The notes: a model not told the origin generated them from the letters alone. Positions 1-7,625 are shown, numbered from the stretch's first letter. The stretch is 15,713 nucleotides of DNA from Clostridiales bacterium (GCA_016303065.1 JAEDMJ010000042.1:1-15713), one strand, 5' to 3'. A program made the numbers and translations.

Positions 1-996
1 GAAAACCTTTTCGTGCAGCCGCGCGCCGTTGAAGCCCATGGCCATGGAGCGGTCCACGTCGGCTTCCAGCTCTGCGTCGGAGGGCGCGGTGTAGATTCCG
101 TCGGGGTAGAAGCCCTGGTCGAGGATGAGTCTCTGGAAGACGGATTTTCCGTTGAGACGGAATTTTTTGCCGCTGTAATCGATGCTGCGAAGACCGAAAT
201 AGCTCTTTACGGCGTCTGCTCCGAAAGTCAGCTTCAGATCGTAGAGCCCGCCGGCGCCGATTTCCCAGAGATGCTTTTCGGACAGGGGGACCGTCAGCAT
301 GACCTGGCCTCCGGCGGAGTCGGCGGAGGCGGAGCCGACCGGGCGGCCGCCGAAGCTTGCTTCAACGGCGAACGTGCCGGAGCCGCAGAGGTCTGCAAGG
401 ACGGAGAGCGTTCCGGAGGCGGCGTCCGGGAAATATCTGACCTTTCTGATGTGGGTCACGGGAACGAATTCCAGCCAAACGGTCTGCCAGATGCCCGTGG
501 TGCGTGTGTAATTGCAGCCGCGCGAGTGGAATTCGTTGGACTGCTTTCCGGTGGGGATGAGGCGGTCGCGCTCGTTGTCCCGGGCGCGGACGGTGAGAAT
601 GTTTTCTCCCGCGCGGACAGATTCGGTTATGTCCACGGAAAAAGACACATAGCCTCCCCTGTGGCGGCCGCACTCGGCGCCGTTGACGTAGACCGTCGCT
701 TCGTAGTCCACCGCGCCGAAATGCAGAATCACGTTTCCGGAGAGCGCGCTTTCGGGAATTTCAAAGCTTCTGCGGTACCAGACGGCGGCCATGAAGTCGG
801 TGTCGCCGATTCCGGAAAGCCGGCTCTGGGGACAGAAGGGAACCTCGATGCTTTTTGAAAAGACAGCGTCGGTTTTGTGCATTCCGCGCGGCTCGCCGGA
901 GTCGCCTCTGTCGAATTCAAACTGCCACTGTCCGTTGAGGTTTTGCCAGTTTTCACGCTCAAACTGGGGCTTTGGATGTTCAGGTCTGTATGCCAT
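1..996 (-). CDS. Glycoside hydrolase family 2 enzyme (beta-galactosidase/beta-glucuronidase-like), N-terminal part
   Basis: The reading frame is open from an ATG at 996 to the left edge, giving 332 residues of a longer protein whose C-terminus lies outside the window. Residues 1-178 form the GH2 sugar-binding jelly-roll domain, with WYRRSFEIP at 73-81, HFGAVDYEATVYVNG at 92-106 and RDNERDRLIPTGKQ at 139-152. Residues 180-272 fit the Ig-like middle domain. From about 275 the TIM barrel begins, with LDQGFYPDGIYTAP at 292-305 and MGFNGARLHEKVF at 320-332, a pattern typical of Firmicutes GH2 enzymes. Both catalytic glutamates would lie beyond the edge, so the sugar specificity (galactose, glucuronate, mannose) cannot be read. 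No signal peptide is visible, suggesting a cytoplasmic enzyme acting on imported oligosaccharides. An AGGCGG Shine-Dalgarno-like stretch precedes the start. It is divergent from the AraC-type regulator, its likely controller (inference). Confidence 0.9.
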   Translation of the reverse strand, partial: MAYRPEHPKPQFERENWQNLNGQWQFEFDRGDSGEPRGMHKTDAVFSKSIEVPFCPQSRLSGIGDTDFMAAVWYRRSFEIPESALSGNVILHFGAVDYEATVYVNGAECGRHRGGYVSFSVDITESVRAGENILTVRARDNERDRLIPTGKQSNEFHSRGCNYTRTTGIWQTVWLEFVPVTHIRKVRYFPDAASGTLSVLADLCGSGTFAVEASFGGRPVGSASADSAGGQVMLTVPLSEKHLWEIGAGGLYDLKLTFGADAVKSYFGLRSIDYSGKKFRLNGKSVFQRLILDQGFYPDGIYTAPSDAELEADVDRSMAMGFNGARLHEKVF

Positions 997-1031
997 TGTG
1001 TGCGTCCGCCTTTCATGTAGTTCATTTGTAA

Positions 1032-1060
1032 ATGATAACCCCATATGGGAGCAATTGCAA
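1032..1060 (-). promoter_or_regulatory. Sigma-A type promoter for the GH2 gene
   Basis: On the minus strand TTGCAA (1060-1055) and TATCAT (1037-1032) are separated by exactly 17 bp. The -10 box lies about 35 bp before the GH2 start codon. The spacer carries the palindrome CCCATATGGG, so a regulator could act directly on this promoter. Prediction from sequence only. Confidence 0.6.
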
Positions 1061-1076
1061 TGACCGATACTACCGA
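1040..1076. promoter_or_regulatory. Candidate operator region: two palindromes and a direct repeat between divergent promoters
   Basis: Within 40 bp lie a perfect 10-bp palindrome CCCATATGGG (1040-1049), a perfect 8-bp palindrome GCAATTGC (1051-1058) and two copies of ACCGA (1063-1067 and 1072-1076) with starts 9 bp apart. They occupy the spacer and -35 box of the GH2 promoter and the gap to the -35 box of the regulator promoter. AraC-family proteins often bind direct repeats, so the ACCGA pair is the better candidate for the adjacent regulator; the palindromes could serve a dimeric repressor. The role is inferred. Confidence 0.35.
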
Positions 1077-1080
1077 ATTA

Positions 1081-1109
1081 TTGACATATCCTACTGTGTG
1101 TGCTATGCT
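1081..1109 (+). promoter_or_regulatory. Sigma-A promoter for the AraC-family regulator
   Basis: A consensus TTGACA (1081-1086) is followed after 17 bp by TATGCT (1104-1109). Transcription would begin near 1116. This placement excludes any start codon before that point and so fixes the regulator start at the TTG at 1136. Confidence 0.75.
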
Positions 1110-1135
1110 TATACAAAAACGCGGGGGGATGGGTT

Positions 1136-1912
1136 TTGCCGGAAATAACGCTGATACGACATGCCTGGCCGGAAAAGGCGGGTTTTCTTCTGAAAAGGGA
1201 GAACGGTCTTGAAACGGCGGTTTTTCTTCACTTTTTCAACTCGGTCGAACTTTTGGCGGGGGGACGGACGGTGCAGACAAGACCCCATGCCTGTATAATC
1301 TACGCTCCGGGACAGCCCCAGAGATTTTTGAGCAATACTCCGCTGACGCATGATTGGATGCACATTGAAGGCGACCTTTCGGAGTTGATGCGGGAAAACG
1401 GACTGGACTTCAACACCGTATACTATCCCCGGGGGACGGGCTTTGTGACCGACATGGTGAGAGAGATGGAGCGTGAGTTCTTTTCGGACCGAAGGGGCAG
1501 AAAGAAGATGCTCGGCTTAATGCTCGGCGAATTTTTCATTCGTTTTTCCCGCGCGGTGAGCGGGGACGAGCTGCCCGCCGTGGACAGCGCGACGGCGGAG
1601 CGGCTGAGGCATCTGCGGGGGAGGATGCTTTCGGATCTGTCCCATCCCTGGTCGGTCGGTGAAATGGCAAGGGCGGCGGGGCTCAGCCAGTCGCGCTTTT
1701 TCGCGGTCTACCGTTCGGTGTACGGAAGATCCCCGGCGGACGATCTGATCTGCGCAAGGATCGACGCCGCAAAAAACGCGCTCGAATTCGGAACGGAGTC
1801 CATTGCGGAGATTGCCGAATCCCTCGGCTACAACAATATTTCTCACTTTACGCGCCAGTTTCACGCGGTTTCCGGGACGACTCCGCTGAAATACCGAAAA
1901 GAAAAACGGTGA
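1136..1912 (+). CDS. AraC/XylS-family transcriptional regulator
   Basis: A 258-residue protein with an N-terminal effector/cupin-like half and a C-terminal AraC DNA-binding domain of two helix-turn-helix motifs. The first is at about 172-197 (VGEMARAAGLSQSRFFAVYR inside it), the second at about 222-247 (IAEIAESLGYNNISHFTRQF), followed by the family's closing GTTPLKYRK. The N-terminal half is weakly recognisable; HACIIYAPGQPQRF resembles the sensor pocket region of sugar-responsive AraC proteins. The frame can be extended to a GTG at 1100, but that codon overlaps the promoter -10 box. The TTG at 1136, preceded by a G-rich GGGGGGA ribosome site at about 1123-1129, is therefore the likely start. 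It lies between and faces away from or towards two glycosidase genes, so it probably activates GH2, GH78 or both (inference). The ligand is unknown. Confidence 0.88.
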   Translation: MPEITLIRHAWPEKAGFLLKRENGLETAVFLHFFNSVELLAGGRTVQTRPHACIIYAPGQPQRFLSNTPLTHDWMHIEGDLSELMRENGLDFNTVYYPRGTGFVTDMVREMEREFFSDRRGRKKMLGLMLGEFFIRFSRAVSGDELPAVDSATAERLRHLRGRMLSDLSHPWSVGEMARAAGLSQSRFFAVYRSVYGRSPADDLICARIDAAKNALEFGTESIAEIAESLGYNNISHFTRQFHAVSGTTPLKYRKEKR

Positions 1913-1915
1913 GGG

Positions 1916-4111
1916 TCAGGCTTTGAAGTCCATGGAGAAACTGTTTTCTCCGGGGAGAAGGGTAAGCGTTTTTCCGCCGAATGTGAATTCGGCGGGTACG
2001 CCGTCGGGAACGGAAACCCTGAAGCTTACGGTTTTTCCGTCCTGTGAAAAGCTCACCGATACCGGGCCGCAGGGCAGAACGGTGCTTCCGGAGGCGAAGC
2101 TCAGCCTGTCCGGGATCTGCGGGGCGATGACGAGGCGGCGGTAGGCGTTTTCGCCTTCGGGCTGGCGGATGCCGAGGAACGCGTCGAACAGGTGGCGGAC
2201 CGGAGAACCGTACATGGGATGGTTGTGGGATTCGCGTCCGTCAAAATCCTCCCAAATGGTTGTGGCGCCGTGCTCCTTCATATAGGCGTACGAGCCGAGC
2301 TTTTCGCTTGTCATGAGCTGATATGCGAGATTCGCCTCTCCGCTGCCCGTGAGCACGTTTACAAGAATTTCGGTTCCGATAAAGCCGGTGTCGAAATAGT
2401 CGAGCCGGCGGTATTTGTCCACGAGGTTTTTGAAAGCGCGTCCGTCTTCGTCGAGGCCGACCCAGACGGCGTATGCGTCCGCTCCCTGGACGCCCCCGGC
2501 GTAGCTTCCGGTCGCGGCGTCGAAGTATTCCGAAACAATGGCTTTTCGGACCAGCTTGGCGTATTCCGCAAAATTGCGGGAATCCTCGCTGTGTCCGAGT
2601 TCGCGGGCGATGCGGACCATGCGGTAAAGCGAGTCGAGGAGGAAGCAGCTGTTGACATAGGCCGCGGGGATGTGAAGCGGGTGGAGCGAAGCCCAGTCCC
2701 CGAGGCACCATCCGCGCTCTTCTTCGCGCACGACAAGTCCGGAGACGCTGTGGCTTTTGAGGTATGCGATCCAGCGGACCATGTGCGGATAGCACTCTTC
2801 GAGAATCTCCCTGTCGCCGTAGTGGCGGAAATACTCGTCGGGGACGATGACCACGGCGCAGCCCCAGCCGCCGGGGCCTCCGCCGCCGCCCATGGCGGGG
2901 GCGGTGTGCTGGACGTGACCGCTTATGACGTCCTGGCAGTCGAGAATGTCCCGGATCCACTTTCTGTACGCCCCGCGCATGTCGAGCGCAAACATTGCGG
3001 CCTTTGCGGCAAGCTGGCCGTCGCCGGTATAGCCGAGGCGCTCTCTGTGGGGACAGTCGGAGGGAATGCAGTTGTGGAGATTGTCAAGCTGCGTGCGGAC
3101 ATAGGCGTCGTAGAGCCAGTTCAGGATGGGCGAGCTGCTGTCAAACGAGGAAATGACGGGGACGTCGGTGTGGATCACCTCCACGGCAAGCTCGTCGAAT
3201 TCGCCCTCGATTTCAAAATAGCGGAACGCGTGCCAGGCGTATTCCGGAGCAAAAACGGTTTTTCCGGAGCCGCAGATAAATGTGTCGCTCTGGATCTGAT
3301 ATCTTCCGTCGGCAAACCTGGATCTTCCTCCGGTCGAGTCAAAATTAAGCTCACCGTCCGGATAAAATTCGTCGGCAAAGCGGAGAGTGATCTTTCTTCC
3401 GGGCTCGCCTCCGGCGGTGACGCGGACGCGGCCGCTTATGCTTTCGCCGGCGTCGTAAAAGCGCCGGGAGCCGAGGGTGTGGTGAAGAACCGGGACGATC
3501 GTTCTGATGACTCTGTCGGAGGGGCAGGTCTGCTCTTCCAAAATCGCATCGGGAGCCGGAACCGTTTTGACCGGGGAATAGACAGCCTCCATTTCGGAAA
3601 CCCTTGCGTCGATCACTTCACCCGCAAAAAGGTTGCTGTAAACGATGGAAGAGGCTCGCCACTGCTCCGTGCCGTCGGAGAAAACCCTGACCGTGTTTCC
3701 GTCGCTCTGCGAAAATTCCGCGTCGAACCACGCCTTCAGCTCCGAGCCAAAGCTCATGCGCCCCTCGGCGAGCCTTTCGTTCTGGCGGTACCATCCGGGG
3801 CCAAGCTGCACTTCCAGGACGTTTTCGCCGTCCTGAAGAAAATCTCCGACGTCGTAGCGCAGATAGAGTATGCGGTGAGTGGTGATGTCGAAAAGCGGGT
3901 AGCTCCAGCGGCTCATGTCGCGGGGTTCGTAGTCCGTCAGAGCCGGGGTGAAGAGGTCGCCGCCGACCCTTTTGCCGTTGATGAAGAGAGTGAAAAATCC
4001 GAGTCCGGTGATGCGTATGCTCCCGCCCGTGGGAGCGGAGAGGTTGAAAAGCCTGCGGATGACCGGAGAGTCGCACTCCGGGGGACAGGAGATCCATTTT
4101 GCATTTTCCAT
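1916..4111 (-). CDS. Glycoside hydrolase family 78 protein (alpha-L-rhamnosidase-like)
   Basis: A 731-residue protein with GH78 architecture. Residues 1-180 are N-terminal beta-domains (GFFTLFINGKRVG at 38-50, LGPGWYRQ at 103-110). About 200-310 is the concanavalin-like domain with FRYFEIEG at 296-303. About 325-650 is the (alpha/alpha)6 catalytic barrel, and a short beta-sandwich runs to the end. Active-site signatures are SDCPHRERLGYTGD at 351-364, where E357 is the expected general acid, GDW at 471-473, and GATTIWE at 615-621, where E621 is the expected base. The RERLG form is one residue shorter than the common RDERLG form and marks a particular GH78 branch, so the substrate could be a rhamnoside or a related deoxysugar glycoside. 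There is no signal peptide, so it is probably cytoplasmic. AAGGAC precedes the ATG. It is convergent with the AraC-type gene, 3 bp away. Confidence 0.88.
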   Translation of the reverse strand: MENAKWISCPPECDSPVIRRLFNLSAPTGGSIRITGLGFFTLFINGKRVGGDLFTPALTDYEPRDMSRWSYPLFDITTHRILYLRYDVGDFLQDGENVLEVQLGPGWYRQNERLAEGRMSFGSELKAWFDAEFSQSDGNTVRVFSDGTEQWRASSIVYSNLFAGEVIDARVSEMEAVYSPVKTVPAPDAILEEQTCPSDRVIRTIVPVLHHTLGSRRFYDAGESISGRVRVTAGGEPGRKITLRFADEFYPDGELNFDSTGGRSRFADGRYQIQSDTFICGSGKTVFAPEYAWHAFRYFEIEGEFDELAVEVIHTDVPVISSFDSSSPILNWLYDAYVRTQLDNLHNCIPSDCPHRERLGYTGDGQLAAKAAMFALDMRGAYRKWIRDILDCQDVISGHVQHTAPAMGGGGGPGGWGCAVVIVPDEYFRHYGDREILEECYPHMVRWIAYLKSHSVSGLVVREEERGWCLGDWASLHPLHIPAAYVNSCFLLDSLYRMVRIARELGHSEDSRNFAEYAKLVRKAIVSEYFDAATGSYAGGVQGADAYAVWVGLDEDGRAFKNLVDKYRRLDYFDTGFIGTEILVNVLTGSGEANLAYQLMTSEKLGSYAYMKEHGATTIWEDFDGRESHNHPMYGSPVRHLFDAFLGIRQPEGENAYRRLVIAPQIPDRLSFASGSTVLPCGPVSVSFSQDGKTVSFRVSVPDGVPAEFTFGGKTLTLLPGENSFSMDFKA

Positions 4112-4170
4112 TGGCGTCGAAGTCCTTTTTTGAAACGGCCTGAAAACAGCCGAAGTAAGATGATTTTCAT

Positions 4171-4199
4171 ATTATATCACAAATATCCGGCTCTGCAAA
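4171..4199 (-). promoter_or_regulatory. Promoter for the GH78 gene
   Basis: On the minus strand a perfect TATAAT (4176-4171) lies 17 bp after TTTGCA (4199-4194), which matches the -35 consensus at four of six positions. It would leave an untranslated leader of roughly 50 nt. I saw no palindrome shared with the GH2 promoter. Confidence 0.65.
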
Positions 4200-4349
4200 G
4201 ATTTTGTTGCGCGGTTAAAACCTTTTTGCCGGAAACGCATTAGACCGGGTCGTTCGGGCGAAAAAACGGATTTTCAAAAGCCCGCCGTGATTTGCGCCGG
4301 CGAAAAAACTTGCGCCAAAGCTCTGCGGCGGCGCCCGAAAACCCGGGGA
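4200..4349. other. Intergenic DNA without recognised features
   Basis: This stretch lies between the GH78 promoter and the fhs terminator. It is rich in short GC blocks separated by A or T runs, and I see no gene, RNA or convincing regulatory site. Several imperfect short inverted repeats are present, but none is better than expected for such composition. Confidence 0.5.
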
Positions 4350-4393
4350 AAAGCAGGCGGCCGCAATTGTCAAAAATTGCGGCCGCCTGCTTT
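4350..4393 (-). terminator. Rho-independent terminator after fhs, with a 19-bp perfect stem
   Basis: Arms 4350-4368 and 4375-4393 are perfectly complementary over 19 bp around a six-base loop, and include GCGGCCGC. On the minus strand the hairpin ends in TTTT before C-rich DNA. On the plus strand a six-T run follows after a five-base gap, so it could work both ways. It lies about 75 bp beyond the fhs stop codon and insulates fhs from the GH78 gene. Confidence 0.85.
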
Positions 4394-4468
4394 GAGCGTT
4401 TTTTGAGGTATGTTCAAACTTAAAATCTTTTTGGGGAAAAAGAGGGAACCTGCCCGCGCGCGTGAAAA

Positions 4469-6136
4469 TCAGAACAGCCCGTCGACGACTCCGTCGTCGG
4501 AGGTGGTGATTCCTTCCGCTGCGGGAACCTTCGGAAGCCCGGGCATTGTGAGAATGCTTCCCGTTTCGGCGACGACAAAACCCGCGCCCGCGCTGACGCG
4601 GACAGTGTTGACGTGGAGTTTGAAGCCGCTGGGGCGGCCGAGTCTGGTCGGGTCGTCGGAGAGGGAGTACTGCGTCTTTGCGACGCAGACGGGAAGCTTT
4701 CCGAAACCGAGCTTTTCAAGTGTGGCGAGCTCTTCCGCCGCGCGCGGAGAAATATCAAGTCCGTCCGCGCCATAGATCCCGCGGGCGAGAGCGCCGAGCT
4801 TTTCCTCGAGGGAGAGCTCCGTCGGATACAGGGGACGGAAGCCGCTGCCGTCAGTGAGAACCTCAAGAACGGTCTTTGCCAGCTCGACGGTGCCCTTTCC
4901 GCCGGAGGCAAAAGCGTCGGACAGGGCGCAGGGCACTCCGAGTTCGGCGCAGGCGTCAAAAATGACCTTCAGTTCGGCCGGGGTGTCTGCATAGAAACGG
5001 TTGATCGCGGCGACAACGGGGATGCCGTATTTCTTGAGATTTTCGATGTGTGCACAAAGGTTGGGAAGTCCGGCCCTGAGCGCCTCGACGTTTTCCGTGC
5101 GGAGCTCTTCCTTTGGAACTCCGCCGTTGTACTTGAGCGCTCTCGCCGTCACGACGAGAACGACCGCTCCGGGGGTGAGCCCCGCCGTGCGGCACTTTAT
5201 GTCAAAGAATTTCTCCGCGCCGAGGTCCGCGCCGAAGCCGGCCTCGGTCACGACGATGTCCGCGGCTTTAAGGGCAAGGCGCGTTGCGCGCACGGTGTTG
5301 CAGCCGTGGGCAATGTTCGCAAAAGGTCCGCCGTGGACAAGGCAGGGAGTGTGTTCGAGGGTCTGGACGAGGTTGGGCTGCATGGCGTCGCGGAGGAGCG
5401 CGGCCATGGAACCGTCCGCTTTCAGGTCGGCAGCGGTGACAGGTTTCCCGTCATAGGTATAGGCGCATATGATTCTGCCCAGGCGCTTTTTCAAATCGGC
5501 CATGTCGGTGGCCAGGCAAAGAATTGCCATGACCTCGGAGGCGGCTGTGATGAGAAAGCTTCCCCTGTGTTCGATGCCGTTCTTTCCTCCGCCGAGCCCC
5601 AGAGTAACGCTTCTGAGGGCGCGGTCGTTCATGTCGAGGGCGCGCGGAAACACGACTCTGTCCGGGTCGATGCCGAGGGCGTTTCCCTGGAAAAGGTGGT
5701 TGTCGACCATGGCGCAGAGAAGGTTGTTTGCCGCGGTTATGGCGTGGAGATCTCCGGTGAAGTGGAGATTGATGTCCTCCATGGGGATGACCTGGGCATA
5801 GCCGCCGCCGGCGGCTCCGCCCTTTACGCCGAAGACCGGCCCGAGGGACGGTTCGCGGATGGCGATCATGATGTTTTTGCCGAGGCTTGCAATCGCGTCG
5901 CCAAGGCCGATTGTGGTCGTGGTTTTTCCCTCTCCGGCAGGAGTCGGGTTGACGGCGGTCACAAGGACGAGCTTGCCGTCGGGGCGGGAGGAAAGGCGGT
6001 CAAACGCCGCGTTGGCTATCTTTCCCTTGAAACGCCCGTAATGTTCGAGCTCGTCAGGAAGAAATCCCGCTTTTTCGGCGATTTTGTCAATTGGCAGAAG
6101 CTCGGCCTCTCTTGCGATCTCAAGATCAGTCTTCAT
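4469..6136 (-). CDS. fhs: Formate--tetrahydrofolate ligase
   Basis: This enzyme joins formate to tetrahydrofolate at the expense of ATP, giving 10-formyl-THF for purine synthesis, initiator-tRNA formylation or the methyl branch of the Wood-Ljungdahl pathway. It acts as a cytoplasmic tetramer. The 555-residue length is the family norm. Visible signatures are the P-loop TPAGEGKT at 65-72, EPSLGPVFGVKGGAAGGGYA at 95-114 and PMEDINLHFTGDLHAI at 118-133, all highly conserved in this family. The ATG at 6136 has an AGGGA ribosome site. No other folate-pathway gene is adjacent, so the window does not show whether the organism is an acetogen or uses the enzyme only for biosynthesis. It has its own promoter and a strong terminator. 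Confidence 0.98.
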   Translation of the reverse strand: MKTDLEIAREAELLPIDKIAEKAGFLPDELEHYGRFKGKIANAAFDRLSSRPDGKLVLVTAVNPTPAGEGKTTTTIGLGDAIASLGKNIMIAIREPSLGPVFGVKGGAAGGGYAQVIPMEDINLHFTGDLHAITAANNLLCAMVDNHLFQGNALGIDPDRVVFPRALDMNDRALRSVTLGLGGGKNGIEHRGSFLITAASEVMAILCLATDMADLKKRLGRIICAYTYDGKPVTAADLKADGSMAALLRDAMQPNLVQTLEHTPCLVHGGPFANIAHGCNTVRATRLALKAADIVVTEAGFGADLGAEKFFDIKCRTAGLTPGAVVLVVTARALKYNGGVPKEELRTENVEALRAGLPNLCAHIENLKKYGIPVVAAINRFYADTPAELKVIFDACAELGVPCALSDAFASGGKGTVELAKTVLEVLTDGSGFRPLYPTELSLEEKLGALARGIYGADGLDISPRAAEELATLEKLGFGKLPVCVAKTQYSLSDDPTRLGRPSGFKLHVNTVRVSAGAGFVVAETGSILTMPGLPKVPAAEGITTSDDGVVDGLF

Positions 6137-6196
6137 ATGACGGTCCCTTTCTCGTTATCGATATTGTTGTCTTCATTTATTGCTGTCTTCACCGGA

Positions 6197-6225
6197 ATTA
6201 TAGCATAACGGGCGTCCGAAAGCAA
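6197..6225 (-). promoter_or_regulatory. Promoter for fhs
   Basis: On the minus strand a perfect TATAAT (6202-6197) lies 17 bp after TTGCTT (6225-6220), a weak -35 box. The -35 box starts only a few bases after the stop codon of the upstream membrane-protein gene, so fhs may be transcribed both from here and by read-through. Confidence 0.55.
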
Positions 6226-6228
6226 GAA

Positions 6229-7554
6229 CTAAGCGGCGGCGATGCAAACTGCCGCCGTGGAAACTGCGGCGGAGATCACGAAATGGACGTTGACCGTGAA
6301 ACGCGGGCCGTAAGAGAGCGGAAAGCGCTTTTTCGGATGCTTTTTGTCCGAAAAGAGCTGGCACAGCTCGTAAAGCAGGTATATGTAAATGTTGAACAGC
6401 GCGGCGGAAAACGGCGGAAGAATCGGAACGGCAAGGGAGAGGACCGGCCCGAGCAGGGAAACCGAAAAGTGCAGAACCGCGCGGAGTCTGCTCTTTTGCG
6501 GGTTTGCGTCGAGGGCAAAATGCTCGCAGAGAACGTAGAGTGGAACCGCCGCAACGGCAAACAAGGCGGTGTGGAAGCTTCCGAGGCAGATGAGCAGGAA
6601 CGGTACGGCGCAGTATATGATGTCGAGAAGCTGATCTTCGGCGTATTCGCCCCAGGGCTTTTGGGCGGTGAGACGGCAGAAAAGCGTGTGTGCGGCGCAC
6701 AGGACGAACCATGCGGCGGCGAGGATGAAGGAAAGGTCCTGGGGAATGTAGCCGCAGAGCCCCGCGCCGGAATCAAACCAGTCGCCGGAGAGAACGTCGG
6801 GAAAAAGCTTCAGTCCCGCGGCAAATGCCGCGGCGGAGAAAAGCCCGGCGATTGCCCCGAGGGTGAACTCCATAAGCTTCCATCCGGCGCACATTCCCCG
6901 CGCCGAAAGCTTTTTAAGTATGACCCTGCGGAGGGAGAGCATATAGAGCCAGAGCCCGGAGATCCAGCCGACGGTCCCGCCGAGGCCCGAGACGATGCAG
7001 ACGAAGATCGAGAACCAGTCGCGGCGGACGGCAAAAACGCAGATGAACGAAAAGAAAATCAGAAGATTCTGTCCCCAGCTTTCCTTTTTGGTGACGGAGA
7101 AGTAGAGGGAATTTTTTCCGTTGAAAAGCCGCGTTCCGACGGGGCGGGAAATGCAGATTACCGCGGCGAGAAAAATAAAGTCGGCGGCCGTGTACAGCTT
7201 CATGGTGAGTATGCGCAGTCCGAATGACGTGAATGCCGAGGTGACGGAAAACCAGAGAAAACCTTTGACGGTAAGTCCGGCGTATCCGCGGGGGGGATCC
7301 AGGTGCTTGTACACGAGGTTGATCGTTTCGCCGTGGCTCATGCCGCCGCCGAGAAACATTCCGAGCGCGCCGAAAGCGCCGAGCATCCATGCATAACCCA
7401 TGATTTTCGGATCCCCGGTTATGAGCGCGGCGCCGAAACCAAGGAGCATTCCGGGCAGAAGCGCGCCTTTTCCGTGTCCGATTTTTGAGCCGCGCATTCC
7501 CCAGCCGAAGCTGAGCGCAGACGTCATAAAAAGCAGGGCGGCAAATGTCTTCAA
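6229..7554 (-). CDS. Polytopic membrane protein of unknown function
   Basis: I cannot assign this 441-residue protein to a named family. It is highly hydrophobic, with about 11 to 13 likely membrane segments, near 4-20, 31-47, 52-72, 94-116, 123-138, 162-178, 181-206, 229-249, 275-294, 311-346, 360-382, 386-401 and 422-441. The most striking part is the N-terminal motif GWGMRGSKIGHGKGALLPG at 17-35, where charged and small residues sit between the first two helices. A second charged patch, GGGMSHGETINL at 69-80, follows helix 3. These could form a substrate or cofactor site. The start is a TTG at 7554, six bases after a good AGGAG site; the next ATG would remove part of helix 1. It has its own promoter and lies 92 bp before fhs, which does not by itself reveal a role. 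Confidence 0.85.
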   Translation of the reverse strand: MKTFAALLFMTSALSFGWGMRGSKIGHGKGALLPGMLLGFGAALITGDPKIMGYAWMLGAFGALGMFLGGGMSHGETINLVYKHLDPPRGYAGLTVKGFLWFSVTSAFTSFGLRILTMKLYTAADFIFLAAVICISRPVGTRLFNGKNSLYFSVTKKESWGQNLLIFFSFICVFAVRRDWFSIFVCIVSGLGGTVGWISGLWLYMLSLRRVILKKLSARGMCAGWKLMEFTLGAIAGLFSAAAFAAGLKLFPDVLSGDWFDSGAGLCGYIPQDLSFILAAAWFVLCAAHTLFCRLTAQKPWGEYAEDQLLDIIYCAVPFLLICLGSFHTALFAVAAVPLYVLCEHFALDANPQKSRLRAVLHFSVSLLGPVLSLAVPILPPFSAALFNIYIYLLYELCQLFSDKKHPKKRFPLSYGPRFTVNVHFVISAAVSTAAVCIAAA

Positions 7555-7625
7555 GTTTTTCTCCTCTCTCCCCGGGAGTGGGGGCCGACAGCGTGCGGTA
7601 CGCAGATTATAAGCGAATTATATAT

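Noticed and set aside
2192..4243. 683-codon plus-strand open frame antisense to the GH78 gene
   Set aside because: Its translation has no recognisable domain and is low-complexity Ala/Val/Gly-rich, while the opposite strand encodes a complete GH78 protein with both catalytic glutamates. Long antisense frames are expected in GC-rich genes.
4613..6208. 531-codon plus-strand open frame antisense to fhs
   Set aside because: The opposite strand is a full-length, highly conserved formate-tetrahydrofolate ligase; the plus-strand product resembles nothing known and has no promoter or ribosome site of note.
6091..7227. 378-codon plus-strand frame opposite the membrane-protein gene
   Set aside because: A highly charged Glu/Arg/Gly-rich product is what the reverse complement of hydrophobic codons gives; no start signals support it.
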